Shown: positions 13,201-24,493 of the stretch, one piece after another
Position numbering within the stretch: the first letter of the stretch is position 1
How the letters are laid out: every line of letters begins with the position of its first letter
Origin: Azadirachta indica
Lineage: Eukaryota; Streptophyta; Magnoliopsida; Sapindales; Meliaceae
NCBI GenBank assembly: GCA_022749755.1
Contig: CM040448.1
Span: 9,918,481-9,982,480 of the forward strand
Direction of reading: 5' to 3'
Length of the DNA: 64,000 nucleotides
Translations under genes and position numbers: made by a program
The notes under the pieces: model-generated
The model's database searches: none
What the model saw: only the letters and a program-made list of their open reading frames with translations
Told to the model about the DNA's origin: nothing

Positions 13201-13670
13201 TATGAGATGTTCGAATTTTGATATTATTCTTAAAATGTTAACGTGGGTCCCTATCGCAACCCCTCTGGAGTTCCCACTTTCCACTTTACCTTCATCTCAA
13301 CGTACTGTACAGTTGCAACTGTACATCATTGCCGAGTCTTCTCTCTCTCTCTCTCTCTCACTAAATGCTTCTCACAATATTCCAGTATAATTACACACAA
13401 GACCAAACGCAGCAACCCAGCAACGTTGCTTTCTCTCTACTTCAAATGGCTCGCAGCACAAGTAATCTCTTCTCTTACACACATAAAAGAGAACGTTGAA
13501 ACACAAACACAAATCAACCAAGCAATACCCAAACTCTCAATTCTCTCTTTTCATTTCTCTATCTATCTCTCTCTCAACTCTCCATTTCTTTCTTTCTTCT
13601 TCTTTTTCAAGGTCAGCATTTTCTCTCAAGTTCGATACAAATTGTTTGGAATTGAAGTGGGTTTGGTTCA
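13200..13670 (+). promoter_or_regulatory. Promoter-proximal and 5' leader region of the bHLH gene
   Basis: The stretch before the bHLH ATG is pyrimidine-rich, with a CT dinucleotide run at about 13341-13359 and more TCTCTC tracts at 13535-13610, typical of plant 5' leaders. A TATATGAGA stretch at 13199-13207 is a weak TATA candidate. If transcription starts near 13230, the leader contains an upstream ORF at 13365-13499. The start site itself is inferred. Confidence 0.4.
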
Positions 13671-14036
13671 ATGGAAACGACCGCACCCAGATCCAGTGTA
13701 ATTGGACCTTCACTTGACCAAAACAACCTCGATTCTCTCCAATTCAATGAAGAAATTCAGCATTTGATGACAGTGCCGCCGGAAAACGCTAACTCCTTCA
13801 CCGCACTGCTCGAGTTGTCGGCCCCACAAGCCGTTGAACTCCTCCATCACTCAACCGAATCCAACGCCAACGCAGCAGCAAACCTCACCGTAACGGTCGA
13901 TGGTCACCAAACACCCTATCATTTCAACGCTGGGGCAAACTTGACTTTTCATTCTAATATCGCCTTGATCGAACGCGCCGCGGGATTCTCGGTGTTTGCC
14001 GGTGAGCACCACAACAACAACAACAACAACAACAAA

Positions 14037-14092
<56 letters not shown>

Positions 14093-17000
14093 AAACAATC
14101 ACTCGCCGGCAACTACGGGGACGGTGCCGTCGAATTCGAGCGGGAATCTCGGGAAAGTGAAGAATGAACAGGCCGAATCAGACTCGAACGACAATCCGAA
14201 TTCATCACAGCGGTTGGATATCAAGAGCGAGAATCAAAATCAGAAGTCGGCGAAGAGAAAAGAACGAGAGAAGAAGGTAATGAAGTTAGGGTTCCCTGAG
14301 CTTTTGCGTTCAGTGGCTGAATTGTAAATTGATAGCTTAATTCGTGCAATAATTGCAGGCCAAAACTGCGGCAAAGAAGAGCAAAAGTGGCGCAAACGAT
14401 AGCAGCGAAGATGCGGAGAAACTTCCCTACGTTCACGTCAGAGCTCGTCGTGGTCAAGCGACAGATAGCCACAGCTTGGCAGAGAGAGTAATTTCTATAA
14501 TCAACCATTAATCAGTGACTAATCGCGAATTCTTAACTATTAATTTCAGATAATTAGTTGTTTAATTACGTTGCTTTATTAAATCATTATTACAGGCTAG
14601 GAGAGAGAAGATTAATAAACGTATGAAGCTGCTACAAGATCTGGTCCCGGGATGCAACAAGGTTAGTGTTAATTTGACTAATTAATCATTTGATTAAGAT
14701 TTTTGGGATTAATTAAGAATATTCTGAATAAAAAGCGAAAATTACATCATCAGATTATGTGCTTTTAGTAACGGTATTGTCCTTGTCATATATAAATATA
14801 TATTTTTCGTAAGTGGGCATGCTTTTTGCTAAGGTATTGTCAAAGGGGCAATATTGGTAATTTGATCAACTTTACATCGATATTTGGGGAGAGTTTGTTA
14901 CGAGTCCCTTTTAAGGTCATTTTCGTCATTTTGGCTGTTTATGGTTCGAAATGACGAAAATGCCCTTCCATGGGCCAAGACAAGAAAATCTAGTTGTTTG
15001 CGAGTGCTAGCTGGATTGAAGTGCCTGAGAGACAGGTATGGTGGCTTAGTGCTGGGATCAAATTGCATTTGGGTCCCATTTGTATTAACAAAAAATTTTT
15101 GATGCTTCAACGAAGGTTCAGGGTATAGTCTTCTGTTACAAGTTCGGTATCCATTGACGATAGGATGATGAAAAATTAATGACGTGAGAACGATTGCGTG
15201 GACAAATTCATTTGACAAACCCACATGCCTAACTGCTAAAGAGACTTGATGTGATAAAATGGTTCATAGAGCTAATTAATCTGATTTGAGTTCAAATACA
15301 AAACTAAGTTTTTCTAATTAGCTAGGACTACATCTTTGAAGTTTGCCAATAAAGTTTAAGCTTGACATTACATAATCACAACTTTAATATAAATTAAGGT
15401 TGAAAATTAAAATTTGAGGCTCATAAGAGGTTTTAGTCAAAAGTTGTCGAGTACAAACATGACTGAGATTAACAACTTGGCACTTGTTACAGCCATGCTA
15501 AGTTCAGGCTTTTCTGACTGCTGAATGCCTCATGAATCAAAATTCTTGTGAATAAAAATCGTTTTTACTTGTTTGTGTATGGTGAGTGAAGTATTGAATC
15601 TTAACAGATGGTCCCCAGTTACTATGCTTTTATATTTAATCTCTGTGGACAAGATGAGTTAAGAAGCTATTTCAGTGTTCTTTGTGGGGCACTTTGCTAT
15701 CTTTGTGTTTAATTGCTCTGAAGTAGGTGATACTATCATTCGATTGTGCCTGACCCTGAAAATTTTGTTTTGTAGATTTCTGGTACGGCATTAGTTTTAG
15801 ATGAGATCATCAACCATGTGCAATCGCTACAGCGTCAAGTGGAGGTCAGTCTTACTTATCTAACATCAATCTCTCTCTCTCTCTCTTGTTTTTCTTCTTC
15901 CTTTTTCATTAGGGATAATTCAATGAAGTGGATGGAACTTGATAGAAAATTTGGTACAGGACATCTTGTTTATAGGGTTTGTAGACAGAGGTGAAACCTG
16001 CAGCACCCTAAGTGGACTGGTGGAGCATGGCAGAGGAGCTGGGTTTTAATCATTGGATGGCTTCTCTTGCTATTGCTTTCCGAACAATCATTTTCGAATA
16101 ATTTTGGCTATCTAATTTTTTCAAGATTTTTAACTGATTTTATCATTCTCTCTACCAAAGCTTTCAAAGAAAGTAGTAATTGAGATGGCATGCAGACCAT
16201 CATACAAGCTTTGGCCAGTTAGTTTTCTTTGCGCTGCACCAGTTTGTTCCTCCTTTTCTTGCTAAATGACATGAACTTTTTGCCCTGTCAATCAATTGTA
16301 GCAAACCTGCAGAGATACTTAGCAAGCTTCAAGCATTTACTAATTCTGTTGTGAAAGTTTCATAATCTTATATTATTTTTATCGCTGTGATCTTATTCTG
16401 TTGGTATCTCTGGTTTCAGTTATTGTCAATGAGGCTTGCAGCAGTGAACCCAAGAATTGATTTTAATCTTGATAGTATATTGGCTGCAGAAGTAAGTATA
16501 AGTGTCTAATTTAATGTCCTTTTCCATTTCATGCATCAAGTAGCCATTCCAAGTTGTGGCTCAGTTTGATCTTCCAGCCCCGTATTATTTCCTTTAGAGA
16601 GCTGCTCTATGGTGTAAAAGTTCCTAAATGGCTTTCAGCAACTAGATTTTTTATTCAAGTTCATTATTATAAATTCAATTTGTAAATGGGCATAATTCAA
16701 TTGCTGGTGCAATGGGAAATAGAAAGTGTAGAAATTCTAAGGTGGCTCACTGGAACATACTTCTACCCAGCTTAAAAGGACTGTTTTCCTGTATAATATG
16801 TGCAGGGGAATGGGTCAGACTTGACCGCCCTATTTTACCTGCTCAAATTTATACTTTCAAGTATTAGTTAGAATGTCATTTATCAAAATAATTACCTTGA
16901 GCTGAGCTAAATATGTTGGTCTGTTGGTAGTTATATCTGTAAGATTGTGAATGGTCGGTTCACCCTTAGTGGATGTTATCCATATTTATGATTGTTACTT

Positions 17001-17387
17001 GTTAGCTGCAGAGTGGATCATTTATGGAGGGTAACTTCCCTGGTATGGCTATGCCTGTAATGTGGCCTGAAGTCCAAGTCAATGGAAACAGACAACATTA
17101 TCAACCGCAATGGCATTATGATGGGCATCAGCAGCTCGTTTCTCTTTGGGGAAGAGAAGAAGAAAGCCGTAATTTGGTTACTCCAGAGAATTCACTCTTG
17201 AGTTATGACTCTTCAGCAACTTCAGGTAAATAAGAGCGATTTCCTGTTAGAATATGATTTTTATCCATTGGCATCAGCAGTGATTTATTCTTCTCTTACA
17301 AAGATGTCAAAACTATGAAACTAACTTCAAGTGGTTCACTGTATTGCAGCAACCCTGCACCCAAATCAATTGAAGATGGAGCTATGA
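13671..17387 (+). CDS. bHLH transcription factor, bHLH48/bHLH60 type (7 exons)
   Basis: Exons 13671-14276, 14359-14487, 14596-14661, 15776-15844, 16420-16491, 17012-17225 and 17350-17387 join in frame with GT-AG introns to give 397 residues. The bHLH domain lies at about 228-290. The basic region keeps the H240-E244-R248 pattern that contacts the E-box, so DNA binding through dimers in the nucleus is expected. The N-terminal segment with FNEEIQ and a leucine-rich [14 protein letters not shown] stretch, and the C-terminal NQLKMEL ending, match what I recall of Arabidopsis bHLH48 and bHLH60 (subfamily XII), linked to growth and flowering control. Residues 115-144 are an almost pure asparagine tract from AAC/AAT repeats, likely length-polymorphic. 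Residues 195-212 are lysine-rich, a possible nuclear localisation signal. Intron 3 is 1.1 kb, the longest. The orthology call is from memory. Confidence 0.9.
14013..14090. repeat. AAC/AAT trinucleotide repeat coding for poly-Asn
   Basis: In-frame AAC codons followed by a long AAT run in exon 1 of the bHLH gene, broken only by one AAA codon and ending in GAT. It encodes 7 then 16 asparagines. The pure AAT part is a typical microsatellite. Confidence 0.95.
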
Positions 17388-17576
17388 AGATAAAGATGAA
17401 CTTCCAACCGGTAGCTAGTATTGTATATATCAATGATTAATATTAGCAGTTAGCAGGGAGTAGAGGTGCAGCGGCCTCAGCATTTATCTTGGGTTTTCAT
17501 ATGTCTTCTATTTGCCGGAGTCAGTTGGAAACCCATATTTGAACTTTCAGTACTTGTTCTTATATAAAATATATAT

Positions 17577-17579
17577 GAG

Positions 17580-17613
<34 letters not shown>

Positions 17614-17619
17614 TATATC
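17577..17619. repeat. TA dinucleotide microsatellite in the bHLH 3' region
   Basis: An almost pure TA run about 190 bp past the bHLH stop codon, probably in or just after its 3' UTR. Confidence 0.8.
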
Positions 17620-17699
17620 TTACCTTAATATACTAACTCTCAGAGTCATTCAATCTAATTCTTAATGTGGGAGATGATTGATTGATTCACATTGTGAAA

Positions 17700-18444
17700 A
17701 CATAGAATGGACTATCCATCGCCCTTAATTGTTTTGCAAGTCGCCTTTGTTTTCTTCTGTGTTCTGTATGTTGTCAAGACCTGCATATTTTATTTGACTA
17801 CTTTTCCTGGGCCAGTGCCAGCAGCTGTACTTATGTCTCTGTGAATTCTCTTATCGTTGTTATATATTTTTCATTGGATAAAACTAGTCCATTATGGTTA
17901 GGTTGCTAGTCACGTGATGCCAGATCGCAATTTGTCAGATATCTAAGAAGAAATCTTATTCGATAGAACATGACGTAACTCTTTTTCTTCTTTACATTCA
18001 TTTTTCTATACGCAGGATCCAATCTTAAATCTCCATTGTAGAGAGTGGGTAAGAACTAAGAAATTTTACAGAGCTGAATCATTTAACGATCTCCACATTT
18101 TGCTATTGATCCATTATTTGTGGATCCAAAAGCAACAGGCTACAATTTATGAATTCGATGTATCCTTAATTTCCTTCATTATTTTTGCTCTACGATTGAT
18201 GAACATCCATCAACAGTGAACGACATTTGGGCTTAAACTAAATGCAGTGATTAGATGCGGGATTATTAGCAGGAGCGCTACCGCATTTCCTTTTACTTTT
18301 TTTTTATCTTGTTTGACAATTAAACTAATAAAATAATAGAAATACCAAAGAGATAAGGCAAAGAATACAGATTAAATGCACAGGGATTGAGCTAGCCAAT
18401 TCAAATCATCGGACGAAAGCATAGCAGCAAATCCAGAAGAGAAA
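17700..18444. other. Intergenic spacer between the bHLH and GH28 genes
   Basis: No gene seen. It should hold the end of the bHLH 3' UTR and the promoter of the downstream GH28 gene. No specific element is recognised. Confidence 0.4.
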
Positions 18445-21317
18445 ATGGTGATTTCATTCATTCACCCAGTTCAACTAATAATAACAATAATTATCCTCCA
18501 AATCTCAGTCCCTCTCATCCAATCATCACGCTCCGCGTCATCACCCATCCTCCAACTTCCCCTCTCCACCAATATCGATAATAACTCTCCACTCACCCTC
18601 TCCGTCACCGACTTCGGCGCCACCGGAGACGGCATCCACTACGACACAAACGCCATCCAATCAGCCATCGATGCCTGTCCCTCCTCCAACACTCCCTGCC
18701 ACGTCACCTTCCCACCTGGCACCTACTTAACCGCCACCATCCGTTTGAAATCTCGCGTGACCCTCAACATCCAGGAGAACGCCACCTTATTGGGCGGCAC
18801 GAAGATCGAGGACTACCCGAAAGAGTCATCGAGATGGTACGTGGTGTTGGCTGAGAATGCGAGCGACGTGGGGATAACCGGAGGGGGAGTGGTAGATGGG
18901 CAAGCGCTGAAGTTTGTGGTGACGAAGAATGAAAGGAAGAATGTGATGGTGAGTTGGAACCAGACGGGGGCATGTTCCGGCGATGAGTGTAGGCCCAGAT
19001 TGGTAGGGTTTCTCGGTTGCAGCAATGCCCATGTTTGGAATGTTAGGTTGAATGAACCTGCTTACTGGTGGTGCGTACATTTTTTATTATTTATTTATTT
19101 ATTATTATAGTTTGCTTGCTGCTCCATCTCTTTCTGTTCATTGACTTAATGCTGCTGCATAGTGCATACATATCTCCTTCGTGTTTTGGTAGCCTTAGCA
19201 TCTGGGCACGTTGTGAGTCTTGTGATTAATTGGTTTCAAAATGAAATCCTGCCTGTAAGGTGTATTGTTGGGGTAAATTGTAAACAATGTCAAATATTGT
19301 GGTCTCAAAGTAAAGATGTAGAAACTGAAGGGTATAACATAGATTGTAGAATACGACCCGAAGCTAAAGAGTAGAAGCAGAATTGGAAATATAAACGTGT
19401 CAATATGTTACTTGGTCGCAACCGAAGGCTGTTTCCATCTTAAGAATAAACATTGTCCACTTAGATGGCGAGTATAAACTTGTGTGTTAATATGCGCGTG
19501 GTTAAGCTTTTGGCTCACTGACTTCTGTCTATCTTATCCTTAAACTGACTGGGCCCCGCAAAAGCCTGACTGGCCCAACTTCTTAAGAATCCACACTTGT
19601 TTTCGGTAGTGAATTGCCACACGCCAACTTGCTCGCCCAACAGGATGGGCTATGGCTATGATGAGTAGTAATAAACTGATAAGGATTGTTTTTGTTCTGT
19701 TGTGCTTTAATAAATGATAGTCAAAAATTCGCTTAAAAGTATTTATTGCAGAGATCTTAATTCATGATTCAAATTGAGATGTCGTCCTCAAAATATATTG
19801 GAATTGAGTAATTTGGGATATCCTTGACATTTAGGGTTTTGTGACTTTGAAATCACAATTGGTATGAGATGAGAGTATTAAATGTTAAATAATATTAAAT
19901 CATTACTGATTAGTATTTACCAAAGAGTTTTTCAATTTTTCTTTCAGGAAGTCGAGAAAATCAGTAAATGGCTTGAAGTTGGATATTTGATATGTTTTTT
20001 CTGTTACTCTAATGACACAGCTTGAGAATTTTATTCTATTTTGCACTGGGTATTTGTGGTGTCTTGCTTGTTTATCTTGAATCACCTGTCTTCCGAAACC
20101 TTATCCAAGAATATCTGCTAAATGAACTTACATGAACTTTATGGCAGCTTGCATATAGTGCGTTGTGTTAACACATCCATTCATGATATTTCAATTTATG
20201 GAGATTTTAATATACCGAACAATGATGGGATAGATATTGAGGATTCGAATAACACATTCATCACAAGATGCAACATCAACACAGGAGATGATGCAATCTG
20301 TCCGAAGACGTCCACAGGGCCCCTTTATAACTTGACTGCTACGGATTGTTGGATCAGATCAAAGTCTTCGGCTATCAAATTTGGTAGTGCTAGTTATTTT
20401 GATTTCAAGGGTTTGGTGTTTAACAATATCACCATTTTCGAATCTCACAGGGGGTTGGGATTTCAAATACGCGATGGAGGTAACATCATCTTCATTTCCT
20501 TTCTTTTTTGGCAGAGCTTTTCTAATATATGGAAGAAGTAAAATTCTGGAAAACCTACATATCTTATGTTCGTTTTAGTCTTTGAATTATGAAAATTGTT
20601 AATTGAAGGCAAAGTTGCTAAGAACCAAGAAAAGGGTATCTCTAGTTGGAAAATCTTGCTTGATAGATCTCCAGAATTGGAAGCACAGAACACCTTTGAA
20701 GCTCAATTTGCTTTTAGAAAATACAAAATCTTAGTAAAACCAGAAAAGTACTCTACATTCATGCACTTAACTATAGTCTTTACTATTATTATTTCTTTCT
20801 TAGGAGTAGTAACCATTTACATTTTTCAGGAAATGTAAGTGACGTAACCTTCTCCAACATAAATATCAGTACAAGATATTATGATCCATCATGGTGGGGA
20901 AGAGCAGAGCCTATATATGTAACAACCTGTCCAAGAGACTCTAAAGCGAAGGAGGGTTCAATCTCTGATATACTCTTTGTTAACATCAATGCAACTTCTG
21001 AAAATGGAGTTTTCTTATCAGGTTCTGAACATGGATTACTAAGCAATTTAAGATTCATAAATGTGAATCTCACTTATGGAAGATGGACAAATTATACGGG
21101 TGGATTGGTGGACTACAGACCAGGATGCCAAGGGCTCGTGAATCACAGCTCTGCCGGGATCATCATGGAACACATTGAAGGTTTGGAGGTTGAGAATGTG
21201 AACATGAGATGGTCCGATGATCAAGCAGAGAAGTGGAATAATCCTCTGGACTTCAGGCCTTCGACTGTAGATAAAATTTCTTTTCTCAATTTCCATTCAG
21301 GTTTTAAAAAACAGTGA
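18445..21317 (+). CDS. Polygalacturonase-like GH28 (pectin lyase fold) protein, 3 exons
   Basis: Exons 18445-19070, 20148-20479 and 20830-21317 join in frame to 481 residues. The first 27 residues are hydrophobic and look like a signal peptide, so secretion to the cell wall is likely. The right-handed beta-helix GH28 domain starts near residue 50 with TDFGATGDG. In known polygalacturonases three aspartates and a histidine sit in the NTD, DD and GHG motifs. Here NTD is N233-N234-D235 and DD is D256-D257, so all three aspartates remain, but GHG is replaced by S282-S283-A284, and RIK by an IRDGG loop. This fits the plant clade I recall as At3g57790-like, whose activity is not certain to be polygalacturonase. 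Several NxS/T sites are present. Intron 1 (1,077 bp) and intron 2 (350 bp) hold nothing recognised. The gene lies 360 bp before the PPR gene. Confidence 0.88.
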
Positions 21318-21676
21318 CAGAAAGACAGCCATTCTTAAACGTTATTCTTTGAACAAATAATGGAGTTGCATTCTAGATTCTTTCAGAACAGGAGTTGCAA
21401 ATTATTGTTGTACCTTATAAGTCCTTGTAACATATATTTGGGTGTGTTTTACTTTTGAAAACAAAAGAAAATATGTTCTGAAGAACTCTTTTTTACTTTG
21501 CAGCTACTATTTATTACTGTAATTCGGAGGGCGTCAATTCCAAATGTACCCTTAAACTGATGTCGTGAACAGTTAATATCTTGCAGTATTGTATTGTTGT
21601 ATCCAACAATCTGTAGCACAAAGCTATCAAAGGCCAGAGCCCGGAGACTAAAATTTTGAATAGATAGAGAAGAAAC

Positions 21677-24493
21677 ATGAGCAGCCTTCAAAAAATCATA
21701 TGCCATTTAGATAGTCCCAAAAACCATGTACTTGCTTTCTCTTCTCAGAAGCTATTTACTACATTTACCCGGCAACTAACCGTCCCGTCCTTTCCGCCAA
21801 ATCAACAAACTTTAAAATCTCTATGCTCCAACGGTCAAGTAACAGAGGCCTTATTGGAAATGACCGCTCTTGGCCCTGAAATGAAATTTAAAGGGTATGA
21901 CACGCTGTTAAACGCATGCCTGAATCAAAGAAATCTCAGAGGAGGCCAAAGGGTTCATGCCCACATGATCAAAACTTGTTATCATCCGCCAGTGTACCTT
22001 AGAACTAGGTTTATTATCTTTTATAATAAATGTGAGTGCTTGAGTGATGCAAGGAAAGTGTTCGATGAAATGCGTGAGCGGAATGTGGTTTCTTGGACTG
22101 CTATGATTTCGGCTTATTCTCAAAGAGGATATTCCTCTGAAGCGTTGAATCTTTTCATTCAGATGTTGAGATCAGGTACTCTTTGATCCTTATTATTCCT
22201 TTTAATTTTTTTTTCTAAAGTTTCGGGTGGGCATTGAAAACTATTAATATTTTTATTATTGAGATGAAATTAGCTGCATTTTGCAGGATATGTATTTGGT
22301 TTACTATAGTTTTCAGTATATGTGTTTGTTAGCAGTTAAGTCAATGTTTAGAATGAGGCTGGATTGAGCACACCCGTCTCATGTAATTGGGTAGTTGAGC
22401 CAAAGACGACTTATCAAATATTTGTTATGAGTCGGTAGGCTTATGCATGCAATTTTTCAATCAACCTGACTGCACAATTACACACTACACAGCACTTCAT
22501 GAAACAAAAGAATGTGACTCATCTTCTTTGCCTATTCTCTGGGCACTTCCAAGACTTTTCCCATTTGATAAATGACATTACATGTGTGAATAATATTGTT
22601 TTCACTGTTATATAGAACCATAGAGGTGGCGTTGGGAATTTATTTGGGGAAAGACTCTATTTCGTTCATTCAAACATTATCAAGTTATTATCAGTAGAGT
22701 GATAATGTCATCAGTTCTCAAACCAAGACAAATCCAGTGATCTATAATATCTATGTAGATATGCTACCTAGCTTCCATTGTTAGAGAAGGGGATCATCTC
22801 AAACGCAATGAGAGGACAAAATTCTACTGCATTAATTTCCATGTAGTTTCTGAATTGCATCACAAGTTCTAATAATTTAAGGTAGTCATGCCTGCAAGTT
22901 CCCACATGGCATTAAATGGGTCAAGTTTCATTTTTTTATCCCTATTATTTGAACCGCAACTTTGGGACCAATAGCTTCTGAAGTGAATTCACCTCGAAGA
23001 TTTCAATTTTGTTTCACCTGTTACTTATAACTAAATAAATTTCTGCAGATATAGAACCTAATGAGTTCACTTTTGCAACTGTACTTACTTCTTGCGCCGG
23101 TGATTCTGAATTCCAGCTGGGAAAGCAAATCCACTCTCTCATAATTAAGAGCAATTTTGAATCACATATATATGTTGGGAGTTCACTTCTTGACATGTAT
23201 GCCAAAGCTGGTAAAATCCATGAAGCTCGAGGAGTTTTTGACTGCTTGCCTGAAAGGGATGTTGTTTCTTGTACTGCTATAATTTCTGGTTATGCGCAAT
23301 TAGGTCTCGATGAAGAGGCACTGGAGCTATTTAGGAAGTTGCAGGTTGAAGGAATGAGTTCAAACTATGTTACTCATGCCAGTGTTTTGACTGCATTATC
23401 TGGTCTTGCAGCACTGGATCTTGGTAAGCAAGTTCACAACCATGTTCTTCGGTTTGAAATACCCTCATATGTGGTGCTTCAGAACTCCCTAATAGATATG
23501 TACTCAAAATGTGGAAGCCTCGGCTATGCACGAAGAGTCTTCAATCACATGTCTGAGAGAACTGTTATCTCTTGGAATGCAATCCTTGTGGGATATAGTA
23601 AACATGGGATGGGAACAGAGGTGGTGGAGCTCTTCAAATTGATGAGAGAAGAAAATAAAGTTAAACCTGATGCTGTGACATATCTGGCTGTTTTATCAGG
23701 TTGTAGCCACGGAGGAATGGAGGATAGAGGGCTGGAAATTTTTGATGAAATGGTAAATTGTAAAGATAGGGTTCGGCCAGAGATTGAGCATTATGGCTGC
23801 GTTGTTGATATGCTTGGGCGCTCCGGCCGGGTATGCAAAGCATTCGAGTTTATTAAAAAGATGCCTTTTGAGCCAACTGCTGCAATTTGGGGTTCACTTT
23901 TAGGCGCTTGTAGGGTCCACGCAAATGTTGACATTGGTGAATTTGTAGGTCGACGGCTATTAGAAATTGAGCCTGAAAATGCTGGGAATTACGTCATTCT
24001 TTCAAACATATATGCTTCTGCTGGGAGATGGGAAGATGTAAGAAGTGTTAGGCAACTGATGAAGGAGAAGGCCGTGACAAAGGATCCAGGCAGAAGCTGG
24101 ATCGAGCTTGACCAAATCCTTCATACATTTCATGCAAATGATCGTTCCCACCCAAGGAGAGAAGAAGTGTTTGCTAAGTTGAAAGAATTATCAATCAAGT
24201 TGAAAGAAGCTGGCTACATCCCCGACTTGAGTTGTGTTTTATATGATGTAGATGAGGAGCAGAAGGAGAAGATACTGCTAGGACACAGTGAAAAACTTGC
24301 TTTGACTCTTGGGCTGATTGGTACTCCTGAGGGAGCCCCAATCCGTTTGATAAAAAACCTACGGATTTGTGTGGACTGCCACAATTTTGCCAAGTTTGTA
24401 TCAAAGGTTTGTGGAAGGAAAGTATCTCTTAGGGATAAGAATCGGTTCCATCATATTGTTGAGGGAACCTGTTCTTGTGGAGATTACTGGTGA
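21677..24493 (+). CDS. PPR protein, PLS class with E and DYW domains (organelle RNA editing)
   Basis: Exons 21677-22175 and 23049-24493 join in frame (one 873-bp intron) to 647 residues. About twelve pentatricopeptide motifs of P, L and S types run from about residue 70 to 500, with typical VVSWTAMISAY and NSLIDMYSKCG stretches. An E region follows, then a DYW deaminase domain ending in the canonical CSCGDYW at 641-647. Its zinc-binding signature is present: H579-S-E581 with the catalytic glutamate, and C607-x2-C610. H634-H635 precede the last cysteines. Such proteins bind organelle transcripts and carry out C-to-U editing. The Ser/Arg-rich N terminus suggests mitochondrial or plastid import. 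It resembles what I recall as At3g13770. It has an intron inside the PPR region, whereas most plant PPR genes have none. It sits between GH28 and ESSS, where the remembered Arabidopsis order has no PPR gene. Confidence 0.93.

Noticed and set aside
13851..14102. Antisense frame of poly-Ile and poly-Val over the bHLH exon
   Set aside because: Reverse complement of the AAT/AAC repeat; a shadow of the bHLH coding sequence.
19162..19374. 70-codon frame within GH28 intron 1
   Set aside because: Lies between clean splice sites that restore the GH28 frame and has no known motif.
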